A DNA stretch of 64,000 bases. Source: an uncultured Acetatifactor sp. GTDB taxonomy: Bacteria > Bacillota > Clostridia > Lachnospirales > Lachnospiraceae. This document shows, piece after piece, positions 18,046-25,504 of this stretch. Numbering within the stretch: position 1 is the stretch's first letter; the number at the start of each line of letters is the position of its first letter. Where the stretch lies: assembly GCA_910584375.1 (NCBI GenBank), contig CAJUAH010000024.1, positions 1 through 64,000 on the forward strand, in the 5' to 3' direction. The notes below the pieces were generated by a model. That model was not told where the DNA came from, made no database searches, and saw only the letters and a program-made list of their open reading frames with translations. Position numbers and translations under genes: made by a program.

Positions 18046-19458
18046 ATGGAATGGACAAAATTGCTGAGTGAGGAGCGGATACGTCCAGTCAGAGCCAGGG
18101 GCGGATCGGGGGATCTGCGGACGGAGTATGAGAAGGATTACCACCGGATCATCGGCAGCGCGTCTTTTCGGCGCTTGCAGGATAAGACCCAGGTGTTCCC
18201 GCTGGATAAGAGCGATTTTATCCGTACCAGACTGACGCATTCGCTGGAAGTGTCCTCCTTTGGAAAGTCTCTGGGGCAGAATATTTCCCAGAAGATATTG
18301 CAGGAGGTGAAGGACCCGGATTTCAAGCCGGAGTACCAGGGGTATATCTGCGATATTCTGCAATGCGCGGGACTGCTGCACGATATTGGGAACCCTCCTT
18401 TCGGGCACTTTGGGGAGACGGTGATCCGGGAGTGGTTTCGGGAAAATATGGGGAGCCTGCGATTGCAGGGCAGGTCGCTGAAGGAGATCCTGACTGCGCA
18501 GATGCAGGCGGATTTTTATGAGTTTGAGGGCAATACGCAGGCGCTTAGACTGGTGACGAAACTTCACTATCTGGTGGATGAGCATGGGATGAATCTGACA
18601 CAGGCGCTGTTGGGTACGATCATTAAGTACCCTGTCTCTTCTCTGGAGATCGATAAGGAAAGCGGGGATATCCGTACCAAGAAGATGGGGTATTATTATG
18701 CGGAGCGGGAACAGTTCGCACAGATCCAGAGTACTCTGGGCACACAGGGGCGCAGGCATCCGCTGGCTTTTGTGCTGGAGGCGGCGGACGATATCGCTTA
18801 TAAGACTGCGGATGTGGAGGACGCTTTTAAAAAGGGCTGTATCACTTATGGCCAGTTGGTCAGAGAGCTGCGCGACCGGGGAGAAAAGGCCGGGGCCGGG
18901 CAGAAATACCGGGATCTGGTGGAGACCCTGGAAAAAAGATATCAAAAAGGATTGGAGCGTGAGGTCTCCGATCCCGAAGGGTATGCGGTGCAGAACTGGA
19001 TCGTCAGTGTGCAGGGCAGGCTGCTGGCCTGTGCCACGGATAATTTTGCCGATCATTACAGAGAGATTATGGAAGGCGAATATAAGCGGGAACTGCTGTC
19101 GGAGGGGGATTATGGCAGGATGGCCCATGTTTTGGGAGATATTGCCTATGAGTATGCCTTTGATTCAAAACCTATTTATAAGCTGGAGATTGCGGCGCAG
19201 ACGATTCTGAGTTTTCTGCTGGAGCGCTTTGTGGGGGCGGCCATCGCCTACGACAGCCCCCAGACCATGACGGCGGTGCAGCATAAGCTGATGACGCTGA
19301 TCTCCGACAATTACAAGGCGATCTACCGGTTTTACAGCAAGGATAAGTCTCCGGAGGAAAAACTGTATCTGCGTCTGCTGCTGGTGACGGATTCCATATG
19401 CGGCATGACCGACAGTTATGCCAAGAGGCTGTATCAGGAGCTGAGCGGCATCGCTTAA
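18046..19458 (+). CDS. dgt: dGTP triphosphohydrolase (HD superfamily)
   Basis: This 470-aa deoxyguanosinetriphosphate triphosphohydrolase-like enzyme cleaves dNTPs to deoxynucleoside and tripolyphosphate. It shapes the dNTP pool and can limit phage replication. The metal-binding HD-domain residues are readable: H65 (HSLEVSSFG) and H112-D113 (GLLHDIGNPPFGHFGE). The opening RPVRARGGSGDLRTEYEKDYHRIIGSASFRRLQDKTQV is characteristic of the family (shown here only as motif: FRRLQDKTQVF). AAAGGAGGAGGT lies upstream of ATG 18046. It is monocistronic or read through into the deacetylase 91 bases later. Confidence 0.92.
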   Translation: MEWTKLLSEERIRPVRARGGSGDLRTEYEKDYHRIIGSASFRRLQDKTQVFPLDKSDFIRTRLTHSLEVSSFGKSLGQNISQKILQEVKDPDFKPEYQGYICDILQCAGLLHDIGNPPFGHFGETVIREWFRENMGSLRLQGRSLKEILTAQMQADFYEFEGNTQALRLVTKLHYLVDEHGMNLTQALLGTIIKYPVSSLEIDKESGDIRTKKMGYYYAEREQFAQIQSTLGTQGRRHPLAFVLEAADDIAYKTADVEDAFKKGCITYGQLVRELRDRGEKAGAGQKYRDLVETLEKRYQKGLEREVSDPEGYAVQNWIVSVQGRLLACATDNFADHYREIMEGEYKRELLSEGDYGRMAHVLGDIAYEYAFDSKPIYKLEIAAQTILSFLLERFVGAAIAYDSPQTMTAVQHKLMTLISDNYKAIYRFYSKDKSPEEKLYLRLLLVTDSICGMTDSYAKRLYQELSGIA

Positions 19459-19549
19459 TTCCAGTAAAGCCAATGCGGGAGCGCTATGCCGGGCCAGGTA
19501 TTTTATGTCCCCAGGATACATATACTAGCTACAAAAAGTATCGGGAGTC

Positions 19550-20407
19550 ATGATGCTGGAGCGATTAAAGAAATTAGACTTAAGAAATGTAGACTGGAAG
19601 AAACTGGACTATCCCCAGATTGCGTTGACCGTGGTGTTTTTGCTGGCGATGTTTCTGCTGGGGAGAGCGGTGGGCGCGGTCACCCATGCCACGCTCTCCA
19701 CCTCCGCCGCGGCCAATTCGCCGGAGAACTGGGGATTGGGATTTGGGCAGGAGGGCAGCCAGCCAAGCGGCAATGTGTCCTCCGCGGAACTGGCCAAGTA
19801 TAATGCCTACTATGTGGGAAACGCCCAGGATAAAGTGATTTATCTGACTTTTGACGCCGGGTATGAGAACGGCAATACGGAGCCTATTTTGGACGCGCTG
19901 AAAAAGCATAATGCCACGGCCACTTTCTTTGTGGTGGGACATTATCTGGAATCCGCGCCGGAGCTGGTCAGGAGAATGGTGGAGGAAGGACACACGGTGG
20001 GGAACCACACCTATCATCACCCGGATATGTCCGCGATCTCCGATCAGGAGACCTTTGCCAAAGAGATGAATGACGTGGCTGCGCTGTATCAGCAGATCAC
20101 CGGGCAGGAGATGACCGCCTTTTACCGGCCGCCCCAGGGAAAGTACAGCACGGACAATCTGAAGATGGCGCAGGAGATGGGGTATACCACCTTTTTCTGG
20201 AGCCTTGCCTATGTGGACTGGTACCAGGATAAACAGCCTACTCATGAGGAGGCATTTGACAAACTGCTCTCCCGGATCCATCCCGGGGCTATCGTGCTGT
20301 TACATAGCACTTCCCAGACCAACGGGGAGATCATGGATGAACTGCTGACGAAATGGGAGGAGATGGGATACACATTCAAGCCGTTGTCCGACCTGGTGGG
20401 GCAGTAG
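19550..20407 (+). CDS. PdaA-like polysaccharide (peptidoglycan) deacetylase
   Basis: This 285-aa NodB-domain deacetylase has one N-terminal membrane anchor (residues ~23-45, IALTVVFLLAMFLLGRAVG). The NodB motifs are present: TFDAGYENG (motif 1, with Ala where many have Asp or Asn), the metal ligands in GNHTYHHP, FYRPPQGKYS, and IVLLHS. TFDxGYENG and the overall layout resemble PdaA, which removes the acetyl group from N-acetylmuramic acid during spore-cortex muramic-delta-lactam formation. Whether it acts in sporulation here is inference. Start ATG 19550 (or 19553) follows a modest GGGAG. A bidirectional terminator follows. Confidence 0.87.
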   Translation: MMLERLKKLDLRNVDWKKLDYPQIALTVVFLLAMFLLGRAVGAVTHATLSTSAAANSPENWGLGFGQEGSQPSGNVSSAELAKYNAYYVGNAQDKVIYLTFDAGYENGNTEPILDALKKHNATATFFVVGHYLESAPELVRRMVEEGHTVGNHTYHHPDMSAISDQETFAKEMNDVAALYQQITGQEMTAFYRPPQGKYSTDNLKMAQEMGYTTFFWSLAYVDWYQDKQPTHEEAFDKLLSRIHPGAIVLLHSTSQTNGEIMDELLTKWEEMGYTFKPLSDLVGQ

Positions 20408-20519
20408 AACGCTTTCCGCAGAGCGGAGAGTGCCCGGACGGCGTGTTCGCCATGGAAAACAGTGCCGTAGTAAGCCGCCATCTGAAAGGCGGAGAGCGTC
20501 GGGTATACCGTCAATGGGA

Positions 20520-20563
20520 TAAAAAAGAGGGTCAGGCTCCGTCCGGGAACCTGACCTTCTTTG
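20520..20563. terminator. Bidirectional intrinsic terminator
   Basis: The stem GGTCAGG/CCTGACC, with partial extension through CTCC/GGGA, is flanked by a run of A on the left and TTCTTT on the right. It can stop both the deacetylase transcript (plus) and the surface-protein transcript (minus), which converge here. Confidence 0.7.
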
Positions 20564-20585
20564 ATTTGCAGAGCAATCGATCGTT

Positions 20586-21503
20586 TTATTTTGCCGCGCT
20601 GCGTCGGGAATTCTTGCCAGCCAGATATGCGCTGCCAAAGCAGATTCCTGCTCCCAGGATCAGCAGAGCAGGCAACGCCAGAGGCTCTCCGGTCTTGGGC
20701 ACGTCGTCATATTCGCCGCCGGTTACCGGAACTATGGGAGCCACGGGAGTTACCGGCGCGACAGGGGGAACCAGAGTCGGATCGGTGGGAACCACAGGGG
20801 CTACCGGGGTTACCGGTGCGACAGGGGGAACCAGAGTCGGATCCGTGGGCACTACAGGCAGTACCGGTGCGGTGACAGTGGGCACCAGGCTGTACTTGCT
20901 GGGATCCGTCTTCAGGATACCCTTCTCCTGTCGGAAGGAATTGGCCTGGAAATTGTAAAACTCATTGTATACTTTTTCAGCGTCCGCAGTCTTCACATAA
21001 TCGACGGTGCCTAACACCGCGATAGACTGCTGACCGGAACGTTCTTTCATGATATAGAGGTTGGTCACATTGTTGTTGAAGTTGGCCACGCCGTCGTCAT
21101 ACACATACGCGTTGGTCACATCTCCGTTGACTACGCCCACGCTGTCCCTGAGCACATATACGTTGTCCACGCTCTTGGCGGTGATAACGGCGGTGTAGGA
21201 GTGGTTGAAGGTGATATTGCTCAGTCTCACCGGCAGCTCCAGATTCAGCGAATGTTCTCCCTCCTCGATCACGATGAGGTCGCCGTCCTTGATGGACTCT
21301 TTCAGATAGTACAGCTCTCTGTGTCCGGGGTTGCTGTCATCCCAGCTCCCGATATGAAAGCGCCACTCTTCGTTGGCCTCCACATATTTCAGGGAGTAGG
21401 TCACAGGTCCGTCCGCGCGAACCTGCAGTTTTCCGACGCCGGACGTCAGAAACAGCAGTGCGGTCGCAGCCAGCAGGGAAATAAAAGTTTTGATTTTTTT
21501 CAT
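20586..21503 (-). CDS. Sortase-anchored surface protein with Pro-rich repeats
   Basis: This 305-aa secreted wall-anchored protein starts with a signal peptide (MKKIKTFISLLAATALLFLTSG, residues 1-~30). A ~190-residue ectodomain, probably beta-rich, follows; I do not recognise it. Next comes a Pro/Val/Thr stalk built from a 20-residue unit (PTDPTLVPPVAPVTPVAP-like) present twice plus partial copies. The C-terminus is a sorting signal: VPKTGE at 268-273, a hydrophobic segment, and a basic tail ending NSRRSAAK. The adjacent upstream gene on the same strand is a class B sortase, which suggests an enzyme-substrate pair. The repeat units are almost identical at the DNA level (60-bp period), so stalk length may vary between strains. 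Confidence 0.85.
   Translation of the reverse strand: MKKIKTFISLLAATALLFLTSGVGKLQVRADGPVTYSLKYVEANEEWRFHIGSWDDSNPGHRELYYLKESIKDGDLIVIEEGEHSLNLELPVRLSNITFNHSYTAVITAKSVDNVYVLRDSVGVVNGDVTNAYVYDDGVANFNNNVTNLYIMKERSGQQSIAVLGTVDYVKTADAEKVYNEFYNFQANSFRQEKGILKTDPSKYSLVPTVTAPVLPVVPTDPTLVPPVAPVTPVAPVVPTDPTLVPPVAPVTPVAPIVPVTGGEYDDVPKTGEPLALPALLILGAGICFGSAYLAGKNSRRSAAK
20735..20870 (-). repeat. 60-bp coding repeat (surface-protein stalk)
   Basis: A 60-bp unit containing GCGACAGGGGGAACCAGAGT occurs twice with few differences (about 20740-20800 and 20800-20860), with a partial third copy. It encodes the Pro-rich 20-residue stalk unit. On the opposite strand it happens to read as a collagen-like GAT/GVT pattern, which is an artefact. 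Confidence 0.85.
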
Positions 21504-21589
21504 ATGATTCTCCTTTCATGCATTGCGCAGGTTTATAAACCGATATTGTCAGGCCGCGCGGAGTTTCAAGCCCGCGCGGGAATGGGCTG

Positions 21590-22453
21590 TCAGCGAAACG
21601 GGGCGTAGTTCTCCTCATAGCCGGTCTCCCGGGCTACCACCACGAAACGGCCATGGTCCACATGGTAAGAACAGGTGGAGAGGGTCAGAAAATGATCTCC
21701 AAATTCTGCCGTGACGCCGGTGTCATACAGGGAGAGCGCCTTGATATTGTCGTAAAAATAGTCAAACTCCTCCTGGGTATCCGCCTGAAAGAACTGGTAA
21801 AACTTAAAGACCTGTTCCGTCTTTTTATATGCCTGGGAGGGAAAGACCGCGATTACCTCATAGCTGTGGACGCCCTTCTCAGTGTGGAGAAACATTTCCC
21901 GGTGCTCCTGGAAATACTCCTCTTCCTTATATTTGTCCAGTTCCCCGAACATAGCGCCGGATTTCATATTGTGGCCGTGGATGATCAGGTTGGTCGTCAG
22001 AGGATCCACACAGCTGTCTGTATCCAGAATCAGGCATCCGTTCTGATCGCTGCCCCCGTCAAATCCCCGGCGGAGATAATAATTTTCATCCCGGGGGGTC
22101 CACATGACCGGATAGTCCACCGGGGTATCCGGTATCAACAGCCAGGCCGCCATATCCTCATTGGCGAGAAAGCCGTCCCGATAGGGGTTGTCCACCGGCT
22201 GCGGCGTAGGCTCCGGGGTGGCGGTGGGCTGGGGCGATGCCTCAGGGGCCGCCGTGGGGGGAGCCTCTATGGGAATGGGGGAGGGGGCCGTCGGCGCCGC
22301 GGATTCCTCCGCGGAGGGACGTAACGCTTCCAGGGTTTCCTGAGATATTCTGTTTCTTTGACAGCGGTACAGTAGGATCGCTCCCGCACCGGCCAGACAG
22401 CATATGCCCAGCGCGATTAAGATGGCTATAAAAATTCTCCTTGTCTTTTTCAT
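21590..22453 (-). CDS. srtB: Class B sortase
   Basis: This 287-aa membrane-anchored transpeptidase would attach surface proteins to the cell wall. It has an N-terminal anchor (residues 7-28) and a Pro/Ala/Glu-rich linker to ~90. The catalytic domain follows, with H161 (HGHNM), C261 (LSTCSYH) and R269 (GRFVVVAR) in the class B arrangement. ATG 22453 was chosen because longer reading frames run through AT-rich noncoding DNA. TTGCAA-18-TATAAT ends only about 5 bases before this ATG, so the mRNA would be almost leaderless. The probable substrate gene lies 86 bases downstream. Confidence 0.88.
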   Translation of the reverse strand: MKKTRRIFIAILIALGICCLAGAGAILLYRCQRNRISQETLEALRPSAEESAAPTAPSPIPIEAPPTAAPEASPQPTATPEPTPQPVDNPYRDGFLANEDMAAWLLIPDTPVDYPVMWTPRDENYYLRRGFDGGSDQNGCLILDTDSCVDPLTTNLIIHGHNMKSGAMFGELDKYKEEEYFQEHREMFLHTEKGVHSYEVIAVFPSQAYKKTEQVFKFYQFFQADTQEEFDYFYDNIKALSLYDTGVTAEFGDHFLTLSTCSYHVDHGRFVVVARETGYEENYAPFR

Positions 22454-22458
22454 GGTCT

Positions 22459-22488
22459 CATTATACGATAGATACAGGGGATATTGCA
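22459..22488 (-). promoter_or_regulatory. Sigma-A-like promoter for sortase B
   Basis: On the minus strand TTGCAA and a perfect TATAAT are separated by 18 bp. The -10 ends only a few bases before the ATG at 22453, leaving no room for a normal leader and ribosome-binding site. Confidence 0.55.
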
Positions 22489-22590
22489 ATAAGTTTAGAA
22501 AAATATAAGAAATTTGTGTTTTTTTGTGACGAATTACCAAAAATTTCTGACAGATGGATATAGAGAAAAACTAAGGGAGGATATGATAAT

Positions 22591-23196
22591 ATGAGAGGAA
22601 AGGCAAAATGTAAGGCGTTGAAGGAGATCCGCAGGCAGATCGCCGAGGAGAACGACATTCCCTATGTGGTGTCTCAGTGTACTTACCAGGGAGACTGTAA
22701 GGGAACCTGTCCCAAATGTGAAGCGGAGCTGCGCTACCTGGAGAGGGAACTGGAGATCCGGAAAAATCTGGGAAAAGCCGTTGCGGTGGTGGGGATTTCC
22801 ACCTCTGTATGCGCCGGACTCACGGCCTGCAGTCCGGTGGATATGATTAAAGACGCGCTGGGTTTTCCAGTGGAACAGACGGCGGGGCAAGTGGAGATAC
22901 AGCCGGAGGACATAGCGGGTTATATGGAAGAGATTCCGCCCGAAGAGCTCGAAGGCGAGGCGATTGAAGGCGAGATGATTGAGGACGGGGTGATGGACGG
23001 CACGGGCGAAAAAGAGTCGGAGGCGTCGGAAGAGCTGGTCATGGGAGAGGTCCTGCCGCCGGAGACAGAGCCGGAGGAGACGGTTTCGGAGCTGGAAGGG
23101 GATATCGCTCTGCCCGAGGAGGGCACGCAGGCGTACGATGTGACAGCCGGCGCGCTGCCCCTGTCGAGTGAGGAAACCGCCTGCCCGGAAGAGTAG
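22591..23196 (+). CDS. Cys-rich N-terminal domain protein with acidic C-terminal tail
   Basis: This 201-aa protein has three parts. Residues 1-60 are basic and Cys-rich, with C7 and a compact C30-x5-C36-x3-C40-x2-C43 cluster (QGDCKGTCPKCEAE) that could bind iron-sulfur or zinc. Residues 61-80 are hydrophobic and contain C74 and C80 (AGLTAC, lipobox-like). Residues ~95-201 are very acidic (EEIPPEELEGEAIEGE and similar). I recall similar Cys-rich openings in gut anaerobes next to radical SAM genes but know no function. A strong GGGAGG precedes ATG 22591. The radical SAM gene follows after 14 bases, so the two are almost certainly co-expressed. It may be a substrate, scaffold or electron-transfer partner of that enzyme. 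Confidence 0.75.
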   Translation: MRGKAKCKALKEIRRQIAEENDIPYVVSQCTYQGDCKGTCPKCEAELRYLERELEIRKNLGKAVAVVGISTSVCAGLTACSPVDMIKDALGFPVEQTAGQVEIQPEDIAGYMEEIPPEELEGEAIEGEMIEDGVMDGTGEKESEASEELVMGEVLPPETEPEETVSELEGDIALPEEGTQAYDVTAGALPLSSEETACPEE

Positions 23197-23210
23197 GGGG
23201 AGGCAGGGTT

Positions 23211-23846
23211 ATGAGCGTTACTCTTCCTGTATTTGCCATAGAGCGTCACCGTCTGACAACGGACGGCCAGGGAGTCACCACGCTGGTGGGGGCTTACGGC
23301 TGTCCGCTGCGCTGCAGATACTGTATCAATCCTCATGCCTGGGATCCGTCCACCCTGAAAGGGTGCAGGAGCATGACGCCGCAGCAATTGTATGAAAGGG
23401 TCAGGGTGGATGATCTGTATTTTCTGGCCACCGGGGGCGGCGTGACCTTTGGGGGCGGCGAATCTCTGCTGCACGCCCCCTTTATCGCTGCTTTCCGTCA
23501 GATCTGCGGTCCAAAATGGCATCTGGCGGTGGAAACTTCTCTACATGTTCCCGCCGAGAATCTGGAGCAGGTGCTGGAGGTGGCGGATGAATTCATCGTG
23601 GATATCAAGGATATGGACGAAGGCGTCTATGCGTCCTACACCGGGCAGCCCCAGGGGCCTGTGCGTGACAATCTGCGCATTCTGGCTGCGGCCGTTACGG
23701 ACCGACAGGTACAGATCCGTATTCCCCGCATCCCTTCCTACAATACGGATGACCATGTCCGCAGATCGCTGGAGCAGATTCGGGAAATGGGATTTACGCA
23801 GACAGAGGTGTTTGATTATATTTTAAATAAGAAAAAACTAAAATAA
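23211..23846 (+). CDS. Small radical SAM enzyme (activating-enzyme-like)
   Basis: This 211-aa radical SAM protein has the cluster motif C31-x3-C35-x2-C38 (CPLRCRYC). The SAM-binding GGE appears as TFGGGES, as in glycyl-radical-enzyme activases. It lacks the extra ferredoxin domain of many activases, and no glycyl-radical enzyme gene is nearby. A strong GGGGAGG precedes ATG 23211. The only tightly linked gene is the upstream Cys-rich protein, so I infer they form a two-gene unit. The reaction (protein activation, peptide modification or other) cannot be read from sequence. Confidence 0.85.
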   Translation: MSVTLPVFAIERHRLTTDGQGVTTLVGAYGCPLRCRYCINPHAWDPSTLKGCRSMTPQQLYERVRVDDLYFLATGGGVTFGGGESLLHAPFIAAFRQICGPKWHLAVETSLHVPAENLEQVLEVADEFIVDIKDMDEGVYASYTGQPQGPVRDNLRILAAAVTDRQVQIRIPRIPSYNTDDHVRRSLEQIREMGFTQTEVFDYILNKKKLK

Positions 23847-23870
23847 TCATATGATTTTAAATAAAAAGTA

Positions 23871-23899
23871 TTGCGAAATTTTGGATAGTGAATTATAAT
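23871..23899 (+). promoter_or_regulatory. Sigma-A promoter for the BlaI-like regulator
   Basis: TTGCGA (23871-23876) and a perfect TATAAT (23894-23899) are exactly 17 bp apart, 35 bases before the start codon. Confidence 0.75.
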
Positions 23900-23934
23900 A
23901 GTTTCAAATAAATAAACAATACAAGGAGGCAGAT

Positions 23935-24330
23935 ATGAAACTGAATCCAAGAGAATTGGAAGTTTTAAAGATTTTGCATGAGAGCAGCAAAGCTCTGACG
24001 TCTACAGAGATTGTCAATTCCGGCGAGGAACTGACACAGAGTACGGTGCAGGCAGTGCTTCGCAAGCTGCTGGCGACCGAGCTGGTAGAGGTGCAGGGAG
24101 TGACCCACAGCGGTAATGTGCTGAGCAGGACGTTCGGAGCCACGAAAAAGTCCAAAGAGGTTCTGAGTCAGAAGTTCCTGGATGATCTTCGGAATTTCCA
24201 CACCATCATCGACAAGAAGACTATCCTCAACGGTCTGTTGGAGATGGAGAAGGACAACCCCCGCCTGGACAAGGAAGTTGACGATCTCATCAAGTTCCTG
24301 AACAATTTCAAGGCCAAGCACAGCAAGTAA
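23935..24330 (+). CDS. BlaI/MecI-like winged-helix regulator
   Basis: This 131-aa cytoplasmic protein has an N-terminal winged helix: LNPRELEVLKILHESS, then LTSTEIVNSGEELTQSTVQAVLRKLLA as the recognition part, then a short wing. This layout matches the BlaI/MecI/CopY family of dimeric repressors, but the C-terminal half (LDDLRNFHTIIDKKTILNGLLEME) is not clearly that of BlaI. No BlaR-type protease receptor is adjacent. AAGGAGG precedes ATG 23935. It has its own promoter and a terminator, so it is monocistronic. Confidence 0.75.
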   Translation: MKLNPRELEVLKILHESSKALTSTEIVNSGEELTQSTVQAVLRKLLATELVEVQGVTHSGNVLSRTFGATKKSKEVLSQKFLDDLRNFHTIIDKKTILNGLLEMEKDNPRLDKEVDDLIKFLNNFKAKHSK

Positions 24331-24384
24331 GCAGGTACATAGGGCCGGGACTATCCCGGTGTGCTGCCGTATCCGGCGCGGTAT

Positions 24385-24421
24385 AAAGAACCGGGTGTCT
24401 CAAAGGCACCCGGTTCTTTTT
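24385..24421 (+). terminator. Intrinsic terminator
   Basis: A 13-bp stem (AAAGAACCGGGTG paired with CACCCGGTTCTTT) with a 9-base loop ends in a run of T. It closes the BlaI-like transcript. The A-run on its left flank could also serve the converging minus-strand gene. Confidence 0.88.
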
Positions 24422-24439
24422 GCAGTCTGTCAGACAGCA

Positions 24440-25246
24440 TCAGTTTTTGCTGCCCTCGATGGTTTGGTGCAGTGAGGCGAAGAGCTCACTGTAACGGAGG
24501 TTCCTTCCTTCAAATCGGGTCACGGCCGCATAGAGGTTCAGCGGTATATCTCTGCTCTCATAGGAAAAACTCTGACCGTTCATGGCCAGTATCTGTTCCG
24601 CGATCTGCTGGGCATAAGCCCGGTCTTCGCTGGCGGTCAGCAGAGCGAATTCGTCTCCGCCGATGCGGAAGACCAGATCCTCTGCTCCGGCGCACATATC
24701 CATGCGCCGGGCGGTCTCGGCGATGGCCAGATCGCCTGCCTTGCGGGATATCTCGTTGATGGGAACCAAGGCGTGGATATCGCAGCATACAAAATAGCAA
24801 TTTTTCCGCTCTTTGAACAGATCATACAGCTCACTGATGTCTACCATTTTTTTTCTACTCATAATTTCATCTCCATAATCGAACTCCGACAGATTCAGTC
24901 GGGGGCACAGATCCGCGAAAGACCGTTTCTGGCGGTACGCGGACGGACTACAGTTCCATACGGACTCAAAGGCTCTGGTGAAGGACTCGTTGCTCTGATA
25001 ACAGTAGCGCAGAGCGATGTCCAATATGCTGTCTTCGGGGCAGTTTAACAGGTCCCGGGCCGCGCGGGTCAGGCGACGTTTGATGATATACTCCTTGACG
25101 GAGTAGTGCGCCAGTCGGCGCAGCATTTTCTGGAGGCTGGCGGGGGAGCAGTAGCATGCCTTCGCCACATCTTCGGCGGTGATGTTTTCGCACAGGTTTT
25201 CCTCCATATAGCACAGGGCCAGATTCAACAGGGTCAGATTGTCCAT
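24440..25246 (-). CDS. AraC-type HTH fused to a GGDEF domain
   Basis: This 268-aa protein has an unusual architecture. Residues ~5-105 form an AraC-family double helix-turn-helix (MEENLCENITAEDVAKACYCSPASLQKMLRR ... YQSNESFTRAFESVWNCSPSAYR; quoted only as motifs AEDVAKAC and SPSAYR). Residues ~135-268 form a GGDEF domain with an intact GGDEF (RIGGDEFALL) and a conserved Asp at its start (CCDIHALVPIN). The AraC part would bind DNA. The GGDEF part could make or sense cyclic-di-GMP, but the residues between strand 1 and helix 1 diverge from active cyclases. ATG 25246 follows AAGGATC. It converges with the BlaI-like gene and diverges from the VWA operon. Confidence 0.82.
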   Translation of the reverse strand: MDNLTLLNLALCYMEENLCENITAEDVAKACYCSPASLQKMLRRLAHYSVKEYIIKRRLTRAARDLLNCPEDSILDIALRYCYQSNESFTRAFESVWNCSPSAYRQKRSFADLCPRLNLSEFDYGDEIMSRKKMVDISELYDLFKERKNCYFVCCDIHALVPINEISRKAGDLAIAETARRMDMCAGAEDLVFRIGGDEFALLTASEDRAYAQQIAEQILAMNGQSFSYESRDIPLNLYAAVTRFEGRNLRYSELFASLHQTIEGSKN

Positions 25247-25504
25247 ATATACAGATCCTTTCTGATCAGAGATGCGGCAGACCGTTTCAAGCCGACGGTA
25301 CTGTCGGCGGTCCGCCACAGTAAAAAGGTTCGACGTCGTATCTTAAGGATAGCACACTTTTGAGAAAGCGGCTTGATATTTTCGATATGCTTGCTATTTT
25401 TTCGATTTTCCAGTACACTAAGTGTGAATACTGTGTATACGGATACCAATCGGCGTAGGAACACATGCAAAGCGGCGAGATCAGCCGGGCGGGAGGAGAG
25501 CGAG

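Noticed and set aside
20353..20958. Collagen-like (GAT/GVT-rich) reading frame on the plus strand
   Set aside because: It is the reverse complement of the Pro-rich stalk repeats of the minus-strand surface protein, which has a signal peptide, sorting signal and adjacent sortase. The plus frame has no such support.
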